Below are positions 19,001 through 25,762 of a stretch of DNA of 64,000 nucleotides, in pieces (positions within the stretch are counted from its first letter, which is position 1; each line of letters begins with the position of its first letter). The stretch is from JAPLDP01 sp964628285 (GTDB taxonomy: Bacteria; Bacteroidota; Bacteroidia; Bacteroidales; JAGONC01), in contig CAZVNP010000011.1 of the NCBI GenBank assembly GCA_964628285.1, positions 1 to 64,000 of the forward strand. Direction: 5' to 3'. The notes below the pieces were generated by a model. The model did no database searches. It had not been told where the DNA came from and saw nothing but the letters and a program-made list of their open reading frames with translations. The position numbers were made by a program, and so were the translations under genes.

Positions 19001-19284
19001 TAATCTGTCTCATAGAAGTTTTTAAGTCGTTTGGAGGGTTTTTCCACCCAATCGAACTTCCACATGCCGTTGAGGGACTTATAATAGGGTGACGCCGTGA
19101 TGTCGGACGCCAGCGCCGACGCTTCATCGGCATATGGTATCACCATGGAGTGCGGTTTCAACCTGTTGACACCCGATATGGCCGGGTTCTCCAGCTCGGG
19201 CGGAAATGATTGCGCCAGGGATGAAATCCCGGGGAATAAGAATATAATTATACCTGCGATAAAAATCCATCTGTTCATCATCAC
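16093..19284 (-). CDS. Secreted GH2 beta-galactosidase
   Basis: 1063-residue glycoside hydrolase family 2 enzyme of LacZ type that removes beta-galactosyl residues. A signal peptide (about 24 residues, ending SLAQ) sends it to the periplasm. Sugar-binding domain about 35-215, Ig-like domain to 320, TIM barrel about 325-620 with NRHEHDPVTG, the acid/base Glu near 483 (WSMGNEAGDG) and the nucleophile near 546 (MCEYEHSMGN), then the DUF4981-like and small-chain C-terminal domains with the WYGRGPGENYCDR motif. Length is normal, but the last 20 residues after YRLIPL are unusual and run into the GH20 remnant, which suggests the C-terminus was reshaped by the deletion. 15 bases after the peptidase gene upstream. 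Confidence 0.92.
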   Translation of the reverse strand: MMMNRWIFIAGIIIFLFPGISSLAQSFPPELENPAISGVNRLKPHSMVIPYADEASALASDITASPYYKSLNGMWKFDWVEKPSKRLKNFYETDYNDKKWKEIVVPANWELQGYGIPIYVNSSYEFTSDPQPPYVPHDDNPVGSYRTTFTIPQEWHGRQVILHFGDIKSAMYVWVNGQYAGFAKGSKLPAEFNITDLLRDGDNLLAVQIFRWSDGSYLECQDFWRLSGIERDVYLYALPSIYIGDYFVSTSLTNNYQDGVFSLDASIVKSLHIPSGLIYFNAKLYDDPSKDPVVTIFDKIRPDTIFGNQYNYIIPLANVKKWSAEMPYLYTLVLTLTHEDQTIEALSCKVGFRSSEIRKGQLLINGVPVLIKGVNRHEHDPVTGHVISEASMKKDIMMMKQNNINTVRTSHYPDDPRWYDLCDRYGLYLIDEANIESHGMGYDTNRTLGNNPLFMQAHLDRVEGMVERDKNHPSVIIWSMGNEAGDGVNFDTCFKWLHRRDPSRPVQYERAGIGRHTDIYCPMYPPPGDLADYARGVQTRPLIMCEYEHSMGNSTGNLKEYWNIIEGAPQLQGGCIWDWVDQGLLKKDEQGREYFGYGGDFGKGDVPSDGNFCCNGLVSADRTPHPALQEVKKVYQYVSFTPVNLAVGRVGIRNNYDFTGLDSCDIHWQLLRDGKVIADSVIEKPDIAPHTVKNYSLPLPAINRTPGDEYFLNFSVTTRDKRPLIPKGFEIAAEQIRMPFYSDLSTIPIPVAGKLQLSDKGNNPEITGNRFKITFDRQSGTIMSWLYNQTELIARGPQPNFWRAPTDNDFGNGMDTRCKVWKDDSYTRQIVSFKAKKISDNEVWVDVLYKLPASGSSCHTRYIITAPGDVYVFEKVLPPNKNDLPELPRFGMTLRLPGQFEHIKWYGRGPGENYCDRNSSAFVGIYESTVTDQYFPYIRPQENGYKTDVRWMTLTDDRGQGLMIAGMPLIGLSALHYAVGDLDQGTKENYRHTIDLVPEKYVEINVDDKQQGVGGIDSWGSGPLPQYRLPAQSYSYSYRLIPLTGREDAAIIGKRVYQTDGLR

Positions 19285-19299
19285 TTATTTTTTATTTTT

Positions 19300-20634
19300 T
19301 CAAAGTTTGACTTCCACATCCAACCACTGTTGAAGTGTTTTCCTGACATATTCTTTAAGATCTTCCGGCAAATTGCCTATGCGTGAAAAATGAGCGCCGT
19401 GAGGCCTGATGATCCTGACCACGTTGTCATCGCCCGACAGCTGCACGGCGGTAGACGACCAGGGGTCTGTTTCACCGTAAATGAACATCATGTTCCTGGC
19501 CCGGTGCCTGATAAACTGGTCCACCTCCTGCATGGGCAGCGGATCGTAAATGCATGCGGCACCCTTGGGACAGGTGAAGGTGAAGGTCGGATTATCCACA
19601 TACCTGATGAGGCCGTCGAACTGGCTGGTATCATAACCGTAAAAACCGATCTCGGTGAGGGCCTGATAGTAAAAGGGCTCATAACGTTTTATACCCTGAT
19701 CCGAGACCCAGTCGATCCCTGCCACGGTATTCACATGATTGATGACCTGTTGTGGCGAGGCCTCCTCACCCGGTATCGAATCACAGCTCCACCGCCCCCA
19801 TTGCCAGAAAGCAAAAGCATATTCCATCACGGTGTATTCATAGGCTTTCTCTTCCCCGATGGAATACACCAGGTTTTCCTTATTGGCCAGGTTGACGAAT
19901 TCGGGATAATACAGGTCACGGTTCTTCAGCAGGCGTTTCTGAAAATTCAGAATGGCGGCGCGGCATGACGAGTCGCCGACGTGTTTCATGAAAGGTGCCA
20001 CACGCGCATCGGCGATGGAGAAATTCAGCGGACAGACATACCCCACGGTGGCATCCACATCACCGGGATAAAAGTAGCGGTGGTACATGGCTGTCTGACC
20101 TCCTTTGCTGATACCCGTGTTAACCCATTTACCGCGGTACAGCCCCTTGAATAATTCCACCACGCGGTGGTGGTCGGAGGCGGCCTGGTGAATGTTCAGG
20201 TATTCCCATTGCAGGGTGTCGGGCACCGATTGTCCAAAGAAACGGTGTTCGACGATGATCTGGTTGGCATCAAGCATATCCGTCAATTCATAAAGGACAC
20301 GGGGGTGTTTGACATAATCGGCCACATAACCTTCCGTCACAAAAACCACAGGCTTGCTGAAATCCTTGTGGAAAAGGTAAACACGTTGAGTAAACGTTTT
20401 GCCGCCCGGATTATTATGATCGAGGGGCTGTGTAAAATACAGGACATAGGCGGCCGTGAAGTGCTCGTTGTGGTCCATTTTTTCAAACCTGACATCTTTC
20501 AGCTTCGACAGCCACTCTTCCAGAAAAGCGGCATCGGCACTGTCCTGAGCCATCAGGTTTCCGGCAAACAGGGCGAGAAGGAGAAAAGAAATGAGGCCAT
20601 ACCTCATGAGGGGTCGTGTTCTTTTCATGGTCAT
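19300..20634 (-). CDS. S28/S37-like secreted serine aminopeptidase
   Basis: 444 residues from the ATG at 20634, which lies after the stop of the upstream gene; an upstream in-frame ATG at 20694 would overlap it and precede no signal peptide. The signal peptide (LLALFAGNLMAQ) predicts periplasmic or outer location. An alpha/beta-hydrolase of the PS-10 (S37) tripeptidyl aminopeptidase / S28 kind: nucleophile Ser in NTGISKGGQTAM (near 176), Asp in YGETDPWS, His in PHGAHFSRIG. Relatives split N-terminal peptides, often next to proline. Together with the downstream-of-collagen enzymes nearby, it may feed hydroxyproline use; that is inference. Likely in one transcription unit with the 3-hydroxyproline dehydratase gene upstream and lacZ downstream. 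Confidence 0.8.
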   Translation of the reverse strand: MTMKRTRPLMRYGLISFLLLALFAGNLMAQDSADAAFLEEWLSKLKDVRFEKMDHNEHFTAAYVLYFTQPLDHNNPGGKTFTQRVYLFHKDFSKPVVFVTEGYVADYVKHPRVLYELTDMLDANQIIVEHRFFGQSVPDTLQWEYLNIHQAASDHHRVVELFKGLYRGKWVNTGISKGGQTAMYHRYFYPGDVDATVGYVCPLNFSIADARVAPFMKHVGDSSCRAAILNFQKRLLKNRDLYYPEFVNLANKENLVYSIGEEKAYEYTVMEYAFAFWQWGRWSCDSIPGEEASPQQVINHVNTVAGIDWVSDQGIKRYEPFYYQALTEIGFYGYDTSQFDGLIRYVDNPTFTFTCPKGAACIYDPLPMQEVDQFIRHRARNMMFIYGETDPWSSTAVQLSGDDNVVRIIRPHGAHFSRIGNLPEDLKEYVRKTLQQWLDVEVKL

Positions 20635-20650
20635 TGTTTTAATGAGTTTT

Positions 20651-21685
20651 TTATCTGAAAATAAATCCTTTTCGCAGCGGATCATCGGGATCAATATAAA
20701 ATGTATGCTGGCCGGTGAAGTAAGCCGTACCGCTGACTTCTGGGATAACGGCCTTGTAGGGGCCGTATGTGGTCACTTCGCGGATGCCGACCTCCATAAC
20801 CGTATCCAGTATGCTTTCGATGGTGATTACCTCGCCGGGTTGAAGTTCATGTTTATCATGGAGCAGGGCGGCGCGTGCGCTCACTCCCGATCCCGTGGCC
20901 GAGCGGTCCAGCTCCCCGCCGGCGAAGATACACACATTACGGCTATGATGCGAAGGATCATGAGGAGGTGCGGTGAAAATAACGCCGTACAGGAAGTCAA
21001 GGTCTTCTTCGTAAGGGTGTTTGACGGTGTAGGTGTTCATCACGGCCTGCTTGATTTTCCGGCCATAGTCGATCAGGCGGTCATGGTTGCTGACTTCCAG
21101 GGATGTACGGACAGCGCCGGCGTCGACGATGGCGTAGAAGGCCCCCCCAAAGGCTATGTCAAATCTGATCTCGCCGAGGCCGCTCACTTTGACACTGCCG
21201 TCACGCAGCAACACGAACGAAGGCACGTTGAGGAAAGAAGAACGGTGCACCGTTTGTCCCTGGCGGTAAGCTGTCGCGATGATCATGCCCGGCGGGGCGT
21301 CGATGACCAGCTGCGGGGTGTCACCCTCTTTCCGTATCCTGCCGCTCTCGAGCATGAACTTTGTCAGGGCGATGATGGCATGGCCGCACATGGTGCTGTA
21401 ACCTTCATTGTGCATGAAAAAAACACCGAAATCGGCACCGGGAGTGGCGGGTGGAGTGATCACGGCACCGTACATGTCGGCATGACCCCGCGGCTCCCAC
21501 ATGGTGGCCGTACGGAGGGCATCATAATGATCCCTGAAATAGCGCCGTTTCTCCAGGATGGTGGCGCCTTTTATCTCGGGCAAACCATCGGTGAATATGC
21601 GCAACGGCTCCCCCCCGGTGTGCATATCCACTGTATGAATGACCTGCCAGGATGACGGCGGTGAAAAAGAAGGGAATGGTTTCAT
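20651..21685 (-). CDS. Trans-3-hydroxy-L-proline dehydratase (proline racemase family)
   Basis: 344-residue cytoplasmic protein of the proline racemase superfamily. The first catalytic Cys is present (C100 in GYSTMCGHAI). The second position, Cys in racemases and 4-hydroxyproline epimerases, is Thr here (T264 in LDRSATGSG). In this superfamily the Cys/Thr pair is the signature of trans-3-hydroxy-L-proline dehydratase, which eliminates water to give delta-1-pyrroline-2-carboxylate; a true racemase or epimerase needs both cysteines. Other family blocks (TVDMHTGGEPLR, PPGMIIATA, VDAG) are present and the length is typical. It heads a minus-strand group with an S28/S37-like peptidase, and a trans-4-hydroxyproline dehydratase operon lies 4 kb away. 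Confidence 0.82.
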   Translation of the reverse strand: MKPFPSFSPPSSWQVIHTVDMHTGGEPLRIFTDGLPEIKGATILEKRRYFRDHYDALRTATMWEPRGHADMYGAVITPPATPGADFGVFFMHNEGYSTMCGHAIIALTKFMLESGRIRKEGDTPQLVIDAPPGMIIATAYRQGQTVHRSSFLNVPSFVLLRDGSVKVSGLGEIRFDIAFGGAFYAIVDAGAVRTSLEVSNHDRLIDYGRKIKQAVMNTYTVKHPYEEDLDFLYGVIFTAPPHDPSHHSRNVCIFAGGELDRSATGSGVSARAALLHDKHELQPGEVITIESILDTVMEVGIREVTTYGPYKAVIPEVSGTAYFTGQHTFYIDPDDPLRKGFIFR

Positions 21686-21686
21686 A

Positions 21687-21776
21687 TTAATATAGCGAAG
21701 TAGTGAAGTAACGAAATAGCGAAGTAGCGAAGTTACTTCGAATATCGTTACTTCGTTACTTCGTTACATCGTGATA
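21687..21776. repeat. 'cgaagtaac' palindromic repeat, copy 1
   Basis: Left arm: tatagcgaagtagtgaagta then acgaaatagcgaagtagcga; right arm: tatcgttacttcgttacttc then gttacatcg. The arms are built from 7-9 bp units of cgaagtaac and its complement and can fold into a long hairpin. Copies also lie at 23237-23325 and 24634-24810, so the ATPase genes lie between copies. Confidence 0.8.
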
Positions 21777-21781
21777 TTTTT

Positions 21782-21940
21782 TTAACTGGAATGGCACCAT
21801 CTAATACTATAAATGCCCTCGGCATTGAGGCGTTGCAGGCTGTCGGCAACTTGGATGATATCGGCAGTACTGATCCTCCCATCCTCAGTTATGAGAATGG
21901 CCGGTGGGTTATCAATCATAGCAACCAGGAGTGCTTCCAC
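21782..21940 (-). pseudogene. Truncated gene fragment, C-terminal, unknown family
   Basis: The minus strand reads an open frame of about 50 codons (VEALLVAMIDNPPAILITED ... WCHSS) to a TAA at 21782-21784. Its composition looks coding, with even use of charged residues and no low-complexity run. It stops being plausible where the plus-strand ATPase homology begins near 21940, so this is a junction between two broken genes. I do not recognise the family. Confidence 0.3.
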
Positions 21941-22902
21941 TTTTAAACAATATGACCGTCATGTAATATTCGACGAGGTGCAAAAGGTGCCCGAACTGTT
22001 CAATTACCTTAAAATGTCGGTGGATGAGAACCGTGAGAAAAACGGCAGGTTTGTCATTACGGGCTCCGGCCAGTTTTCATTTGTCAGGGACATCACCGAG
22101 AGCCTGGCAGGCAGGATAGGCTTACTGTCGCTGTTGCCTTTCCAATTCAGTGAGATTCCGGCAGGTCTGCGGGCAGAAGCCGTTTACCGCGGATCGTATC
22201 CTGAAGTGGTCAGAACCGGCTATCAGAATGCACAGGACTGGTATTCAGCCTATCTTGAAATATTTGTGCTGCGTGATATAAAATCTTTAGTCAACATCGG
22301 TGATCTGCACGATTTCAGACATTTCATCACCCTGCTTGCAGCTCAGACATCGCAGTTATTGAACTATACCGATCTTTCCAGGTCAATCGGCGTATCCGTT
22401 TCCACTGTCAGGCGATGGGTATCGGTGCTTGAGGCGGCGTATGTCATTTTTCTGTTGCCGCCCTGGTACCAGAACCTGGGAAAAAGGATCATCAAAAGCC
22501 CTAAAGTTTATTTTTATGATAACGGTCTCGTATGTCTGCTCACCGGGGTGACCACCAGAGAGTTATATGATAAAGGCCCGATGGCCGGCAGCCTGTTCGA
22601 AAATTATGTCATAGCAGAAATTATGAAGAACATTGTGCATTCACATGCCTCTGATCAGCTTTTCCTTTACAGGACAAGCCATGGGGAAGAAATCGATCTG
22701 ATCATTGACCGCTCAACAGAAAACAGGTCATTGAAATTAAGAAAACGGCCACATTCCGGACACCGATGGTTCGTCATATCGAAATGTTAGTCAGGTCGGA
22801 GGACAAAGGATTTTTACTTTACGAGGGTGAAAATTTACCATATCGCAACAACATCCGGATCATGCATTTTGCAAACTACCTGTTACAATTACAGGCTAAC
22901 TG
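21940..22902 (+). pseudogene. DUF4143 AAA ATPase, 5'-truncated and frameshifted
   Basis: Homology starts abruptly at FKQYDRHVIFDEVQ, with the Walker B-like IFDEVQ, and continues through the sensor block GRFVITGSGQFSF and the DUF4143 C-terminal domain (GEEIDLIIDR). The Walker A P-loop and about 60 N-terminal residues are missing. The frame breaks near 22720-22730: restoring one A in the run of A's at 22720-22723 gives TEKQVIEIKK and then FRTPMVRHIEMLV...NYLLQLQAN to a TGA at 22900-22902. So it is non-functional on two counts, although the indel could be an assembly error. Such ATPases are numerous in Bacteroidota; their role is unclear. Confidence 0.8.
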
Positions 22903-23079
22903 ATCAATTTAAAACACCATTCCCACGCTGCTACCATACTTTTGCCGCTGACGCGGCTTTGTTGTGATCACAATTCAACCACTACATGGATTACATGGAC
23001 CTTTCAGTCCCGTAGGGATACTATTATGGCAAAATATTTCTGTGTAATTTTACTTTTCAAAAACCTAATTACACGTGAC

Positions 23080-23235
23080 ATGCAGAATTATTATCCTCGA
23101 AAACTGGAACAACTTGTAACAAAGTATCTTTCGCAGTTTCCTGTCGTGGGGATAACAGGACCGGGGCAATCGGGCAAAACAACCATTTACTTGTTACAAC
23201 CGCAAGTAAATGATCAATTTCAAGACAGCATCTGA
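23080..23235 (+). pseudogene. DUF4143 AAA ATPase with large internal deletion
   Basis: ATG at 23080 starts MQNYYPRKLEQLVTKYLSQF and continues to a P-loop GPGQSGKTT, the normal N-terminus of the family. Immediately after KTT the frame reads IYLLQPQVNDQF, which resembles the extreme 3' end of the preceding copy (YLLQLQAN plus the following tgatcaattt). The whole middle (about 350 codons) is therefore deleted, leaving only 51 codons. The copy at 21940-22902 holds the complementary part, so the two could derive from a tandem duplication. Confidence 0.65.
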
Positions 23236-23236
23236 G

Positions 23237-23325
23237 GTATATAGCGAAGTAGCGGCGTAACGAAGTAATGATATCCGAAATGACATTGTTACTTCGTTAT
23301 ATCGTTACTTCGTTACATTTTTTTC
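23237..23325. repeat. 'cgaagtaac' palindromic repeat, copy 2
   Basis: tatagcgaagtagcggcgta acgaagtaatgat on the left, and tgttacttcgttatatcgtt acttcgttac on the right, with a T-run after it. Same family as 21687-21776. It separates the two broken ATPase genes from the intact one. Confidence 0.8.
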
Positions 23326-23368
23326 GTTCTATCTGAAAAAATTATTATTTTTACAAAAAAATTAAGAT

Positions 23369-24628
23369 ATGTCTGAAAATTTTAATGCGCTAAAGAAATA
23401 TAATTACTGGGAGGGAGGACCCATTAAAACAGGATATCTTCGGGAGGATTATTTGGAAAAAATACAGAAAATCCTGGGAAACCGACTGGTGAAGGTTTTG
23501 GTTGGACAACGGCGAACGGGTAAAAGCTATTTGCTCCGGCAAATTATACAATTACTGATTGATCAAGGGATTAACACTAAAAATATCTGTTACCTGAATA
23601 AAGAAATGTTTGAGTTTAATGCAGTGGCGGAAGGTAATGATCTGTTCGACCTGGTGGAAGAATACAGCAAACAGATCAATCCCCGTGGAAGGATATACCT
23701 GATGCTCGATGAGGTTCAGTCGATCAACGGATGGGAAAAAGTGGTTAATTCTTATGCACAAAACCCTAAAATGGAAGTGGAGGTATTTATTACCGGTTCA
23801 AATTCAACGCTTCTATCTGGTGAGCTGGCCACCTGGCTCAGCGGACGGTATGTAACCTTTACCGTCTTCCCTTTTTCATTCAGAGAATATACAGGGTTCC
23901 TGGGTAAAAAACCTAACAGGGAAATGATGATCCGGTATCTGAAAAGCGGAGGAATGCCTGAACTGATGTACATTCCCGATGAGGAGATGAAACAGAACTA
24001 TATCTGTTCCCTCCGGGATACGATTTTATTACGCGATATCGTTCAACGGTACCATATTAAGGATGCCTGGTTGCTTGAGAACCTTTTCAACTACCTTGTC
24101 AGTCAGACAGGCCGGTTATTCTCTGTCAATAATATCGTCAATTATTTCAATTCTCAGAAGCTTAACACAAACCACGAGACCATAAGTTATTATCTGCAGT
24201 ACCTTAAACAGTCCTACCTTATCCATGAAGTACCACGATATCATATTAAAGCGAAAGAAATTCTTTCCGGAGTAAAAAAATATTACCTCAATGATGTTTC
24301 ATTCAGAAACTATGCTCAACTCAGGATTGAAACAGGATTGTCGCAAAACATTGAGAATATGGTCTTTCTTCACTTTCTGATGGCTGATTATAAAATTTAT
24401 GTGGGGGCAATGGCGAACAGAGAAGTGGATTTTATCATTGAAAAGGGCAATGAGCGACAATACATTCAAGCTACTTACCTGTTGGCTGACCAGGATGTTA
24501 TCCTGCGTGAATTTGGGAATCTGGAAGCAATAAGCGATCATTATCCAAAGAAAGTGATCAGCCTTGATGACGCTTCCATTGGAATTCGCAATGGCATTGA
24601 ACATCTTTGCGCATGGATGATGGAATGA
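23369..24628 (+). CDS. AAA ATPase with DUF4143 C-terminal domain
   Basis: 419-residue cytoplasmic ATPase of a family found in many copies in Bacteroidota and archaea. AAA domain about 35-200: Walker A GQRRTGKS near 46, Walker B IYLMLDEVQ near 112, sensor VFITGSNSTLL near 140. C-terminal DUF4143 domain about 225-400, with the PD-(D/E)xK-like REVDFIIEKG near 350. Both halves are intact, unlike the two neighbouring relatives. Low G+C against the surrounding chromosome and flanking by palindromic repeats suggest transfer. Its biological role is not established; toxin-antitoxin-like or defence roles have been proposed for some relatives, which I cannot support here. Confidence 0.85.
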   Translation: MSENFNALKKYNYWEGGPIKTGYLREDYLEKIQKILGNRLVKVLVGQRRTGKSYLLRQIIQLLIDQGINTKNICYLNKEMFEFNAVAEGNDLFDLVEEYSKQINPRGRIYLMLDEVQSINGWEKVVNSYAQNPKMEVEVFITGSNSTLLSGELATWLSGRYVTFTVFPFSFREYTGFLGKKPNREMMIRYLKSGGMPELMYIPDEEMKQNYICSLRDTILLRDIVQRYHIKDAWLLENLFNYLVSQTGRLFSVNNIVNYFNSQKLNTNHETISYYLQYLKQSYLIHEVPRYHIKAKEILSGVKKYYLNDVSFRNYAQLRIETGLSQNIENMVFLHFLMADYKIYVGAMANREVDFIIEKGNERQYIQATYLLADQDVILREFGNLEAISDHYPKKVISLDDASIGIRNGIEHLCAWMME

Positions 24629-24633
24629 CACAG

Positions 24634-24810
24634 CGGTATAGCGAAGCAACGATATCCAAAATAACATCGTTACATCGTTACNNNNNNNNNNNNNNNNNNN
24701 NNNNNNNNNNNNNNNNNNNNNNNNNNNNNNNNNNNNNNNNNNNNNNNNNNNNNNNNNNNNNNNNNNNNNNNNNNNNNNNNNTCGTTACTTCGTTACTTCG
24801 TTACATTTTT
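24634..24810. repeat. 'cgaagtaac' palindromic repeat, copy 3, interrupted by scaffold gap
   Basis: The left part (tatagcgaagcaacgatatc ... acatcgttacatcgttac) precedes the N run and the right part (tcgttacttcgttacttcgt tac, T-run) follows it. The assembly broke inside this repeat. Confidence 0.75.
24682..24781. other. Assembly gap (100 N)
   Basis: Exactly 100 N, the usual filler for a gap of unknown length. Any open frame crossing it is an artefact, and genes could be missing here. Confidence 0.98.
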
Positions 24811-25762
24811 TTTCTCTCCTTATCTGTGCCAGCACCATTCCCGCGAGCATAAGGCCGCACCCGAGCAAAGCGCGGGATGACATGGTCTCGTGTATGATGA
24901 GCCATCCGCCGAGGGCGGCGAACACGCCTTCCATGCTCATGATGACAGCAGCCGGTGCCGGTGGCGCTTTTTTCTGTGCAATGACCTGGAGTGTATAGGC
25001 GACGCCCACCGACAGGCATCCGCCATAGATAAGAGGAATGGCAGCACCGGTGATGGCATGCCACTGAATCTTCTCAAAGGCAAAGGCCACCAGCATGCTC
25101 AGGACGGCTGTGACGAGGTTCTGTATGAGCGTCAGCTTGAAGGCATCGGCATGCTTTGAGATGCTGCCGATATAAAGGACATGGCATGCCCAGGCGACGG
25201 CGCCGGCCAGTACGAGCATGTCGCCTTTGGAGACATGGGGGCGGCCCGCCACACTGAGCAGATCCATCCCGATGATGGCCAGGGCGACACCCGCCCATAC
25301 CGTTGCCGGCGGCCGTTGCCTGATGAAAAGTCCGAGAAGAGGTACAAAGACAACGTACAATCCCGTGATAAAGCCGGCATTTCCTGCCGTGGTATATACA
25401 AGACCCACCTGCTGCAATGACGATCCCGCAAAGACCAGCAGGCCGGCGATGAAGCCGCCGCGAACCCACATCTTATTGCGGGTGGCCCCGTTGTCAGACA
25501 GGTTGATGACATAACGGTTCCTTCTCAGGACGACAAATGTGCCTATAATGGCAGCGCCCAGGGCAAAACGCAATCCATTGAAGAGGAAAGGACCTGTATA
25601 TTCCATACCGACACGCTGTGCCGTAAAGGCAAAACCCCATATGATGGCTGTCAGCAGCAGAAGCAGCTCCGATTTGATCGCTGCGGGCCGTATGTTTGAT
25701 AGTATGGTGATGGCCGGTAGGTGTTTAAAAACTGCTCTGTTCAGTACGTCGGACGATCTCAT
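24785..25762 (-). CDS. EamA/DMT family permease, possibly for hydroxyproline-linked metabolites
   Basis: 325-residue inner-membrane protein of the drug/metabolite transporter superfamily: about ten hydrophobic segments in two EamA halves (for example LLLLLTAIIWGFAFTAQ near 34 and the second half starting near 170). The only possible in-frame start is the ATG at 25762, which overlaps the 3' end of hypD by 38 bases, so translation is probably coupled. The stop codon lies inside the flanking 'cgttacttc' repeat, and the last residues (CNEVTK) are repeat-encoded. Substrate cannot be read from sequence; position in the HypD operon suggests an amino-acid-related compound (inference). Confidence 0.82.
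   Translation of the reverse strand: MRSSDVLNRAVFKHLPAITILSNIRPAAIKSELLLLLTAIIWGFAFTAQRVGMEYTGPFLFNGLRFALGAAIIGTFVVLRRNRYVINLSDNGATRNKMWVRGGFIAGLLVFAGSSLQQVGLVYTTAGNAGFITGLYVVFVPLLGLFIRQRPPATVWAGVALAIIGMDLLSVAGRPHVSKGDMLVLAGAVAWACHVLYIGSISKHADAFKLTLIQNLVTAVLSMLVAFAFEKIQWHAITGAAIPLIYGGCLSVGVAYTLQVIAQKKAPPAPAAVIMSMEGVFAALGGWLIIHETMSSRALLGCGLMLAGMVLAQIRREKKCNEVTK

Noticed and set aside
20591..21655. 354-codon plus-strand frame opposite the 3-hydroxyproline dehydratase
   Set aside because: Antisense of a real gene; starts inside the neighbouring peptidase gene and has no recognisable domain.
20651..21685. Proline racemase or 4-hydroxyproline epimerase identity
   Set aside because: Both need two catalytic cysteines; the second is Thr264.
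24607..24852. Open frame across the N run
   Set aside because: Contains unknown residues from the 100-N gap and repeat DNA; an artefact.
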